Assembly: GCA_030268105.1 (NCBI GenBank)
Contig: BSDZ01000034.1
Span: 34,414-98,413, forward strand
Direction: 5' to 3'
DNA from: Volvox africanus
Lineage: Eukaryota; Chlorophyta; Chlorophyceae; Chlamydomonadales; Volvocaceae
DNA length: 64,000 bases
Shown here: in pieces, positions 1 to 8,413 of the stretch
How the letters are laid out: each line of letters opens with the position of its first letter
Numbering within the stretch: position 1 is the first letter of the stretch
The notes under the pieces: generated by a model
Seen by the model: the letters and a program-made list of their open reading frames with translations, nothing else
Database searches by the model: none
What the model was told of the DNA's origin: nothing
Translations under genes and position numbers: made by a program

Positions 1-249
1 TTCACGCAAAGGAGTGACGACCACTCCACCTGCAGGCTGCTCTACAGCTTTGCCATTTAGGCAGCTGCTGTTGCTCATAACGCTGTCATTATCGTTAGCG
101 GTGCTGTTGGTGTCCGAGATTGTGTCGATCCTCTCATAAGCACGATCCTTAGGCTTGAAGCCCAGTTTCACCAACAGCGAGATCATGGCTGACGCCTGGA
201 CAGCCGGGTCGTGGTCAAGGAGCCGGTAATCGAAGCGTCCAATGAAGCA
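1..249 (-). CDS. Truncated gene copy at left edge (first core exon only)
   Basis: This is the 5' part of the first core exon of the repeated gene; the rest lies left of the window. It matches 5200–5448 base for base. The acceptor AG is at 250–251 (minus strand) and the in-frame ATG is at 186. Only the exon's open frame can be read here, and it is uninterrupted to the window edge. Confidence 0.6.
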
Positions 250-328
250 CTATCGCTAAGCAAATCGTTGAGATGTATTACTCAATAAACGACACTAAGG
301 TTTTGTCTAGAGGCAAACGGTTGTGTTG

Positions 329-344
329 ACAGGCCAAAGCCTGT
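329..344. repeat. Short intronic hairpin
   Basis: ACAGGC (329–334) and GCCTGT (339–344) are perfect inverted repeats around a CAAA loop, inside the inferred intron upstream of the first core exon. It is too small to claim a function and is repeated in each unit. Confidence 0.4.
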
Positions 345-427
345 TCTTTGGAGTCTCTCTAAGGAATTCGAAAGCAATTATGGAAAATGGTTTTAAAATA
401 ACTAGTTAGGATGTTAATGGGTCACAC

Positions 428-961
428 AGGGTGGGCTATGGTTATGTAGAGCGACGGAGCATAATCAGGTCTAAAGGCGAAGGTTTCACAGCTTTCCTTT
501 ATCCGGTTGTAACACTGAAGCAAAGTAATTTGAATGGCAATGTAGGGGCGCTTCCGTGTGGCGATAAGAACCCCGTATTACCATAATCGGTCCGCTGTTC
601 GTGGCTTCGGGCCGTACATTGGAACAACAGATTACGTAGGTTCATCGCAAAGGATTTCTTGAGCTCCTATTGAACTGTAATTTCAATTGGTACAATTGAG
701 CTCGCGTAAGCTCAAAGACATCAACACCGCACAAGTGTGTGTTTCACCAATACCGGTTCGGAGGCCCCAAGAGCGCAAGGTTATCACCTTGTATAGTACT
801 GGTCTTCCCCATAGTAGGGAATCTAAAGTCCTGAAATTCCTTACATAATGCGACCACTGGACTGTGGCCCACGGTAGCTTGCCGTACACTATCACGTGTC
901 CTGAAATTAATAAAGATGGAGCACGCCGAAGGCCTTCCGGTGCCATCTCCATGATGGGCAT
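428..961 (-). other. Candidate 5' exons of the repeated gene (uncertain)
   Basis: Three open segments on the minus strand have plausible splice borders. 961–788 begins with an ATG (MPIMEM…), runs 58 codons in phase 0 and ends at a GTGATA donor. 666–582 starts after an AATAG acceptor, continues that frame (ELKKSFAM…) and ends one base into a codon at a GTAATA donor. 514–428 follows a TTTGCTTCAG acceptor, is open for 29 codons (CYNRIKES…) and ends in phase 0 at a GTGTGA donor, which suits the phase-0 acceptor of the first core exon at 249. The 582/514 junction is out of frame by one base in the model I can build, so the true 5' structure or start is unresolved. The first segment is also open in a second frame. 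The same segments recur in every unit; for a core gene whose 5' edge is at X they lie at X+179 to X+265, X+333 to X+417 and X+539 to X+712. Confidence 0.4.
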
Positions 962-1073
962 GGACGCCCAAGTTGGGGCACCATAATGTCATAATGCCAA
1001 CGATTGTTGAACCCTTGTATGAACATACATACACCTTAGTGAGAGCCTGCTGCAGTAAAATGCAATTTGGCTG

Positions 1074-1106
1074 TGCAGCGCTGCATGGAGATACAGCTCT
1101 CCATGC
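1074..1106. repeat. Palindrome and hairpin cluster
   Basis: TGCAGCGCTGCA at 1074–1085 is a perfect palindrome. Overlapping it, GCATGGAGA (1083–1091) and TCTCCATGC (1098–1106) are perfect inverted repeats around the six-base loop TACAGC. It lies about 115–145 bp upstream of the candidate ATG at 961 of the minus-strand gene. It could be a protein-binding site or structured DNA/RNA; the function is unknown. It is repeated in each unit. Confidence 0.6.
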
Positions 1107-1429
1107 GGAGTAAAATCCAAACAGTTCTTCCCAAGTTTTCAGAACAAGTCGCCCACAGTGTAACACCTAAAAAGCACCCCTCTGTTCTGCTTCAGGGGGA
1201 GACTGAGACACTCAAAAAGGGTCATCCAGGCATCGCACGATTTACATGTGGTGTCACGGAGAGGCCTGCTGCTTGCTCGTCCACTCGTGAGCAACTGCGA
1301 GGCTCGAACACCATGGTATTGCACATGCCTGCAGCACATGCATGCGCACACACGCATATGCACACACACGCCCACAGAGGCACGCATGCCCTCCCCCTTT
1401 GTGCTGTCCCAGGCATGTCTAGTTGAGAG
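1085..1429 (+). CDS. Small plus-strand open frame, hypothetical
   Basis: An ATG at 1085 opens a frame of 114 codons that ends in TGA at 1427–1429. The C-terminal part is histidine-rich (HTHMHTHAH) only because it reads through the CA-alternating tract. About ten bases past the stop is TGTAAATAAA, which contains both the animal-type AATAAA and the algal-type TGTAA polyadenylation motifs. It would be divergent from the minus-strand gene, head to head with about 120 bp between start codons. No family is recognised, and near-identity of the units gives no codon-level evidence for selection. It may well be chance. Confidence 0.15.
1322..1393. repeat. CA/TG-rich alternating purine–pyrimidine tract
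   Basis: The tract is dominated by alternating CA and GC steps, including CATGCATGCGCACACACGCA and a following ATGCACACACACGC run. Such sequence can adopt Z-DNA under supercoiling; this is general knowledge, not shown here. A copy is present in every unit. Confidence 0.55.
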
Positions 1430-1523
1430 TCCCCTGTAAATAAACTGGTCACATGCCATGTCGTCATGGCAGATTATGACACCAGCCTAATCACTTGAGA
1501 AGGATGTTAAATAGCTCATTAAT

Positions 1524-1665
1524 CAGATCCATTAACAAACACGGTTCACAAGCTCCTATCGGATAGAATCCAATGATGAACAGTTGACAACCATCTAGGG
1601 TTCAGATCCACTAACAAACACGTTTGACACGCTCCTATTGGTTAGGGTCCACTAATGAATGGCAG
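1524..1665. repeat. Imperfect direct duplication, period 79 bp
   Basis: CAGATCCATTAACAAACACG at 1524 recurs as CAGATCCACTAACAAACACG at 1603. The similarity continues through GCTCCTATCGGATAG versus GCTCCTATTGGTTAG and CCAATGATGAA versus CCACTAATGAA. The two copies are diverged, unlike the 174-bp monomers that start about 40 bp further on, so this is an older duplication. Confidence 0.7.
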
Positions 1666-1706
1666 ATAAGAAACTATGCAACTAAAACTATATCAGGTCT
1701 ATGACA

Positions 1707-2402
1707 GCTAAGTGACTAAATGCTAGGCACAAATACCATGTGTGCAGTTGGGAGTCTCACTGACTATGAATACCACTTGATGAAGTCCGACTGCCCACCA
1801 GCTGTTTAAACCTCCACAGCCCCTCCCCCTCCACTGCATGAAGCCTTAGGTACGATAAAAAGAACACAGAATATCACATAGCTAAGTGACTAAATGCTAG
1901 GCACAAATACCATGTGTGCAGTTGGGAGTCTCACTGACTATGAATACCACTTGATGAAGTCCGACTGCCCACCAGCTGTTTAAACCTCCACAGCCCCTCC
2001 CCCTCCACTGCATGAAGCCTTAGGTACGATAAAAAGAACACAGAATATCACATAGCTAAGTGACTAAATGCTAGGCACAAATACCATGTGTGCAGTTGGG
2101 AGTCTCACTGACTATGAATACCACTTGATGAAGTCCGACTGCCCACCAGCTGTTTAAACCTCCACAGCCCCTCCCCCTCCACTGCATGAAGCCTTAGGTA
2201 CGATAAAAAGAACACAGAATATCACATAGCTAAGTGACTAAATGCTAGGCACAAATACCATGTGTGCAGTTGGGAGTCTCACTGACTATGAATACCACTT
2301 GATGAAGTCCGACTGCCCACCAGCTGTTTAAACCTCCACAGCCCCTCCCCCTCCACTGCATGAAGCCTTAGGTACGATAAAAAGAACACAGAATACCACA
2401 TA
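1707..2402. repeat. 174-bp minisatellite, 4 monomers (unit 1)
   Basis: Monomers start at 1707, 1881, 2055 and 2229, exactly 174 bp apart, and appear identical except for one marker. The final monomer has C instead of T at monomer position 168 (AATACCAC versus AATATCAC) and then runs into unique sequence. Each monomer contains the palindrome GTTTAAAC and a pyrimidine run CCCCTCCCCCTCC, which is G-rich on the minus strand. The array lies downstream of the stop codon of the minus-strand gene, between two gene copies. Confidence 0.97.
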
Positions 2403-2843
2403 CAAAACTGGGGGTGCCCGAAAACAAACATGTACATGAGAAAGCTAACCAAACCTGCAAACCCCAGCCTAACATCACGCCTAAGCCGCAGCAGCCACCT
2501 GCAAGCCACCACACCGGACATCTCTCACGAGAGCCCTAACATTCGTAATGTAAAGTGCCGCGCTATTCAGCCAGTCACCGCCCCTTGGTGCTACTACGGC
2601 CATGGTCACGGTCACCATCAGGCCTCAGAGCCTTTAGTTCCGCTCTAGGTGTCTTGAGTCCCTCTTTTCTTAATAACCACGTCACCGTCGATTAAGGGTG
2701 CAGTGTTTAACAACGCTAAGCATCACGACTTGGCAAACAAAATCGATGGCTCGAGATGACCATCTAGCAATCCGGCTAGCTAGCAAGGAGGGTAGTAGGT
2801 ACATATCAGTGCGTGCACTTCCTGCAAAACCGCCCCAGCTCGA
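2403..2843. other. 3' flank of the gene, with no gene identified
   Basis: This is unique sequence between the minisatellite and the TGA at 2844–2846 of the minus-strand gene, so it should hold the 3' UTR and terminator. I see no AATAAA or TGTAA on the minus strand here. A plus-strand frame of 72 codons (2430–2648, ending near a HGHGHH stretch) is open but has no supporting signal. Short direct repeats such as CTAGCTAGC occur around 2775. Confidence 0.5.
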
Positions 2844-5448
2844 TCAGAGCCGAATGCCCCCACGCTGAACACACGGCTCTGTGATTCCCTTGGCAGCCCT
2901 TAGGAAGGCCGCCAAGAAAGGGCGCCTCTTGCGGGGCCCCTCAAGCGAGGCGGCCTTGATGGACGCCGTCCCCCAACGATTGGAGCCACAAAGCTCCATC
3001 AGCTTGAGCTGCACATAGGAAATTGCTGGAGCTGCCGCCTGCTCCTTCCCGAAGGCAACAAGTGGATTGTGCTCGAGGCCTAAAGAGGGCAAAGTGTGTG
3101 GGGGAGAGCGAACGTCTCTGTGCCAGAAATCAATTAATGTAAGGTGGGCTGCGCTTAGATGTGCAGGCAGACAGCAGGTGGCAAGGCCCACTGCCTGCTG
3201 AGTCAGCAGATAGAACAGGATACTTGGGAGCCAAACCAGTCAGCAGACCTAGACTCAGGGGTGTCTTTTCACAACCCCTCACACAATGACAACCCCTCAA
3301 TGACAACCATGCACCTAGCTAGCATGAGATGGAGCGCGACGTGCACACCACCAGACTTACTTGCTTCACGAATGGCTTCTGCTAGGGTCGGCTCAAGCGT
3401 CTTGGTAAACGCCTGAACCTCCGCCCAGGACGACCAATGCTGCTCCCCCGCCCAGGACCGGCAGTCCTGCAGACCCCAGTTCCGTGCCTCAGGGGGCAGA
3501 CGCCGCTCTGGGGTTTTCGGGTGCGGTTTTGGTGGCTGCGTGAGCTCCAGGGGTTGGTACAACTCCTGGGGTTGCTGCGCAGCCTTGTTGATGAAAATGG
3601 AAGCGGCACCAGCATCTGCGACTTCGACTGCAGAAGGCGGACTCGTGGCGCCCATAGCAGGACAGCTGGCGGCAGGGATGATGGCAAATTTGGCAGTGAT
3701 GCTGCTGCCCTGCAGGTCTGTAGAGGCCCCGGAAAGGCCCCCCTTCCTGGCCTCCATCATGGCGGCCCCCGACCTCAGCTTCTCGAGTTGCGAAATCAAA
3801 TCTGACACCTGCAGATAAAAGAGCGAACATCCAGCAGTTGTCGGGTTTTGTATACATAAGACTATGTTGCTTCGATGACTTCTTGCCCACGCACCTGGAC
3901 TTGGAAGCCCTCGAAGCCCTCAGCTTCGGTGGTCTCGTCCAACCTGTATGGAAAAGGCATGGGTGGGGTTGCAGGTGTAAGCAAGAGATCCCAGCATTGT
4001 GGGTTTCGGGTAAACAGGAAGTCGCACATCCGAAACACGTACGCCTTCATGCATTTGCCGCCACGTACTCAGACCGCCACGCACTACCACGTCACTCCGC
4101 CGTACACCTAGTTATACACTGCACCTACCGCTGATATGCTAGCTCAATGGCCGCCGCTGCTCCCGCCAACCCCGACGGGGCCATCACGCCACCCGCGCAT
4201 TGCTGCACGTTGTTCTCCTCACTCTCCAGCTGCGGCTCCTGCTGGCAGAGAACGAGACACACAAAAAAGCTTTTCATCAGTTAGTGCACCGTTTACGTGC
4301 GTAGACATGGAACATCTGCATCACGGAAAGCATCTTGATGTGTTTCCGAGGGGGTATTGGACGTCCAAACACAAGCGCATGTACACAAATTAGTTTCGGC
4401 GACATCTGAACGACGACAAAATAACGACATGTATGATGAGCCCACCCCCGTGTCACCCTCGGGCAACTCCCTCCGTCCGTCTCCCCTCCCCTCGGAAACC
4501 ATGTTCCCCATTCGCCTCCCCTGAGAAGCGCTTTCCTGCAGGCACTTTGCAACCAACACAGTGCAGCACAAGCCGCGCACTGGTATGAGAAAGGCGACCT
4601 CCTCCCCGGAACCCCCTCAGGCGTCAGGTCTGACCCACCACCTGCTGCGCTGCTGGAACTGGCTGGGCTTCCAGTTGGGCTCCGGCCTGGTGAAGATTCT
4701 CGGGCGCGCCCTTCTGTTGTGCGCACGCAAAAGACGGGGGGTCGACACGTTGGTCGATAGTCAGCAAGCGGTGCGGGTCGGCGCATGGCCCAATCACATC
4801 GAGCGACTGTCAGACAAGCGACCCCCAAGGCATCTCAACACCCATCACCACTGCTGGAGCAAACTCCTGATCAGCTCAAACTCACCCAGGATAGCAGGAC
4901 CTTAAGCAGAGTCCCCTTCTCAGCTATTTGCAGGCGCCGCGCGGACAACCGCTCCTGCAACGTCAAGGATTCTTCGCCCTCGAGCTTCCCGAACCGCTGA
5001 AGAGGCTGCGACAGAAAAGGTGGAAGGGATGGGATGTCACGGAATGACCGAAAAAAGACGGAATCGAAGAAAACATAAACGACGACGAAAGGCAGGCTTG
5101 ATGGGAGTTGGCCTTACTTAGAACTGAACATCAGGAAAGACAGCAACACGAATTCACCTTTTCTGTCGGAATCCACTTGCGGCTAAACTTCTTCATTAGT
5201 TCACGCAAAGGAGTGACGACCACTCCACCTGCAGGCTGCTCTACAGCTTTGCCATTTAGGCAGCTGCTGTTGCTCATAACGCTGTCATTATCGTTAGCGG
5301 TGCTGTTGGTGTCCGAGATTGTGTCGATCCTCTCATAAGCACGATCCTTAGGCTTGAAGCCCAGTTTCACCAACAGCGAGATCATGGCTGACGCCTGGAC
5401 AGCCGGGTCGTGGTCAAGGAGCCGGTAATCGAAGCGTCCAATGAAGCA
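2844..5448 (-). CDS. Repeated multi-exon gene, copy 1 (reference, intact)
   Basis: Function is not recognised. Seven exons on the minus strand join without a frame break: 5448–5158 (97 codons), 5005–4886 (40), 4713–4642 (24), 4241–4129 (37 plus 2 nt), 3943–3895, 3808–3361 and 3079–2844 (TGA). The total is 442 codons. All introns begin GT and end AG; the best borders are donors GTGAGT (after 4886), GTGCGT (after 3895) and GTAAGT (after 3361), and acceptors CTTTTCTGTCGCAG and CTCGTTCTCTGCCAG. Introns are 86–400 nt, and every split codon (R199, S365) is restored. An in-frame ATG at 5385 would give 421 residues; the real start may be upstream. Visible in the protein: a charged, glutamate-rich helix-prone stretch (about 200–237), a proline-rich stretch (about 295–321), four tryptophans at 326, 334, 340 and 343, and a basic PRKRR at 414–418 that could be a nuclear localisation signal. 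No signal peptide or clear membrane segment. The third exon's donor could be 3 nt further on (GTGGGT), adding one valine. Confidence 0.72.
4239..4247 (-). promoter_or_regulatory. Tandem NAGNAG-type splice acceptor
   Basis: The acceptor before the fourth core exon reads CCAGCAG|GAG on the minus strand, so the splice could use either AG, keeping or dropping one glutamine without changing frame. The upstream pyrimidine tract (CTCGTTCTCTG) is strong. The same site is present in the other copies. Confidence 0.5.
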
Positions 5449-6905
5449 CTATCGCTAAGCAAATCGTTGAGATGTATTACTCAATAAACGACACTAAGGT
5501 TTTGTCTAGAGGCAAACGGTTGTGTTGACAGGCCAAAGCCTGTTCTTTGGAGTCTCTCTAAGGAATTCGAAAGCAATTATGGAAAATGGTTTTAAAATAA
5601 CTAGTTAGGATGTTAATGGGTCACACAGGGTGGGCTATGGTTATGTAGAGCGACGGAGCATAATCAGGTCTAAAGGCGAAGGTTTCACAGCTTTCCTTTA
5701 TCCGGTTGTAACACTGAAGCAAAGTAATTTGAATGGCAATGTAGGGGCGCTTCCGTGTGGCGATAAGAACCCCGTATTACCATAATCGGTCCGCTGTTCG
5801 TGGCTTCGGGCCGTACATTGGAACAACAGATTACGTAGGTTCATCGCAAAGGATTTCTTGAGCTCCTATTGAACTGTAATTTCAATTGGTACAATTGAGC
5901 TCGCGTAAGCTCAAAGACATCAACACCGCACAAGTGTGTGTTTCACCAATACCGGTTCGGAGGCCCCAAGAGCGCAAGGTTATCACCTTGTATAGTACTG
6001 GTCTTCCCCATAGTAGGGAATCTAAAGTCCTGAAATTCCTTACATAATGCGACCACTGGACTGTGGCCCACGGTAGCTTGCCGTACACTATCACGTGTCC
6101 TGAAATTAATAAAGATGGAGCACGCCGAAGGCCTTCCGGTGCCATCTCCATGATGGGCATGGACGCCCAAGTTGGGGCACCATAATGTCATAATGCCAAC
6201 GATTGTTGAACCCTTGTATGAACATACATACACCTTAGTGAGAGCCTGCTGCAGTAAAATGCAATTTGGCTGTGCAGCGCTGCATGGAGATACAGCTCTC
6301 CATGCGGAGTAAAATCCAAACAGTTCTTCCCAAGTTTTCAGAACAAGTCGCCCACAGTGTAACACCTAAAAAGCACCCCTCTGTTCTGCTTCAGGGGGAG
6401 ACTGAGACACTCAAAAAGGGTCATCCAGGCATCGCACGATTTACATGTGGTGTCACGGAGAGGCCTGCTGCTTGCTCGTCCACTCGTGAGCAACTGCGAG
6501 GCTCGAACACCATGGTATTGCACATGCCTGCAGCACATGCATGCGCACACACGCATATGCACACACACGCCCACAGAGGCACGCATGCCCTCCCCCTTTG
6601 TGCTGTCCCAGGCATGTCTAGTTGAGAGTCCCCTGTAAATAAACTGGTCACATGCCATGTCGTCATGGCAGATTATGACACCAGCCTAATCACTTGAGAA
6701 GGATGTTAAATAGCTCATTAATCAGATCCATTAACAAACACGGTTCACAAGCTCCTATCGGATAGAATCCAATGATGAACAGTTGACAACCATCTAGGGT
6801 TCAGATCCACTAACAAACACGTTTGACACGCTCCTATTGGTTAGGGTCCACTAATGAATGGCAGATAAGAAACTATGCAACTAAAACTATATCAGGTCTA
6901 TGACA

Positions 6906-7972
6906 GCTAAGTGACTAAATGCTAGGCACAAATACCATGTGTGCAGTTGGGAGTCTCACTGACTATGAATACCACTTGATGAAGTCCGACTGCCCACCAG
7001 CTGTTTAAACCTCCACAGCCCCTCCCCCTCCACTGCATGAAGCCTTAGGTACGATAAAAAGAACACAGAATATCACATAGCTAAGTGACTAAATGCTAGG
7101 CACAAATACCATGTGTGCAGTTGGGAGTCTCACTGACTATGAATACCACTTGATGAAGTCCGACTGCCCACTCAGCTGTTTAAACCTCCACAGCCCCATC
7201 CCCTGCCCTAACTGCATGAAGCCTTAGGTACGATAAAAAAGAACACAGAATATCACATAGCTAAGTGACTAAATGCTAGGCCCAAATACCTAGTGTGCAG
7301 TTGGGAGTCTCACTGACTATGAATACCACTTGATGAAGTCCGACTGCCCACCAGCTGTTTAAACTCGCCGCCACAGCCCCTCCCCCTTCCACTGCGGTAT
7401 GAAGTCCTTAGGTACGATAGAAAAAGAACACAGTAATATCACATAGCTAAGTGACTAAATGCTAGGCACAAAATACCGATGTGTGCAGTTGGGAGTCTCA
7501 CTGACTATGAATACCACTTGATGAAGTCCGACTGCCCACCAGCTGTTTTAAACCATCCAACAGCCCCTCCCCCTCCACTGCATGAAGCCTTAGGTACGAT
7601 AAAAAGAACACAGAATATCACATAGCTAAGTGACTAAATGCTAGGCACAAATACCATGTGTGCAGTTGGGAGTCTCACTGACTATGAATACCACTTGATG
7701 AAGTCCGACTGCCCACCAGCTGTTTAAACCTCCACAGCCCCTCCCCCTCCACTGCATGAAGCCTTAGGTACGATAAAAAGAACACAGAATATCACATAGC
7801 TAAGTGACTAAATGCTAGGCACAAATACCATGTGTGCAGTTGGGAGTCTCACTGACTATGAATACCACTTGATGAAGTCCGACTGCCCACCAGCTGTTTA
7901 AACCTCCACAGCCCCTCCCCCTCCACTGCATGAAGCCTTAGGTACGATAAAAAGAACACAGAATACCACATA
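6906..7972. repeat. 174-bp minisatellite, 6 monomers (unit 2)
   Basis: Monomers start at 6906, 7080, 7260, 7446, 7625 and 7799. The second to fourth are 179–186 bp because of scattered one- to few-base insertions (about 7170–7560). The first and the last two are standard, and the last carries the AATACCAC marker. Confidence 0.95.
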
Positions 7973-8413
7973 CAAAACTGGGGGTGCCCGAAAACAAACA
8001 TGTACATGAGAAAGCTAACCAAACCTGCAAACCCCAGCCTAACATCACGCCTAAGCCGCAGCAGCCACCTGCAAGCCACCACACCGGACATCTCTCACGA
8101 GAGCCCTAACATTCGTAATGTAAAGTGCCGCGCTATTCAGCCAGTCACCGCCCCTTGGTGCTACTACGGCCATGGTCACGGTCACCATCAGGCCTCAGAG
8201 CCTTTAGTTCCGCTCTAGGTGTCTTGAGTCCCTCTTTTCTTAATAACCACGTCACCGTCGATTAAGGGTGCAGTGTTTAACAACGCTAAGCATCACGACT
8301 TGGCAAACAAAATCGATGGCTCGAGATGACCATCTAGCAATCCGGCTAGCTAGCAAGGAGGGTAGTAGGTACATATCAGTGCGTGCACTTCCTGCAAAAC
8401 CGCCCCAGCTCGA

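Larger units (their letters stand above)
962..1706. other. Intergenic 5' region of the unit, with no convincing gene
   Basis: This stretch lies upstream of the candidate minus-strand start at 961 and should contain the promoter, but I see no clear TATA box. It holds a 12-bp perfect palindrome (1074–1085), an overlapping 9-bp-stem inverted repeat (1083–1106), a CA/TG alternating tract (about 1322–1393), a plus-strand open frame (1085–1426) and an imperfect 79-bp-period duplication (1524–1665). The same arrangement precedes the minisatellite in every unit. Confidence 0.6.

Noticed and set aside
1600..1612. GGTTCAGATCC resembling a tRNA B box
   Set aside because: It mismatches the consensus and there is no A box or cloverleaf around it. 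It is part of the 79-bp duplication.
1755..1800. CTTGATGAAGTCCGACTG in each 174-bp monomer, as a possible satellite-borne hammerhead
   Set aside because: The conserved CTGATGA is not met, the only pairing is AGTC/GACT around one base, and GAAA is missing.
2279..2521. An 80-codon minus-strand frame with hydrophobic stretches across the end of the minisatellite
   Set aside because: It runs from unique sequence into the 174-bp monomer, ends there, and breaks with every monomer indel. There are no splice or start signals; most likely chance.
3437..3808. Long plus-strand frames opposite the sixth core exon
   Set aside because: These are antisense shadows of a GC-rich coding exon. The minus strand has the splice sites and phase continuity.
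4258..4285. CTGATGA on the minus strand, resembling a hammerhead ribozyme core
   Set aside because: No GAAA partner, no stem II of usable length and no cleavage triplet in a stem III context. It also lies in the polypyrimidine region of an intron.
4277..4828. A 183-codon continuous minus-strand frame across two exons and introns
   Set aside because: It reads straight through the inferred introns, changes with the 10-bp intronic indel, and uses a different frame from the phase-consistent third exon.
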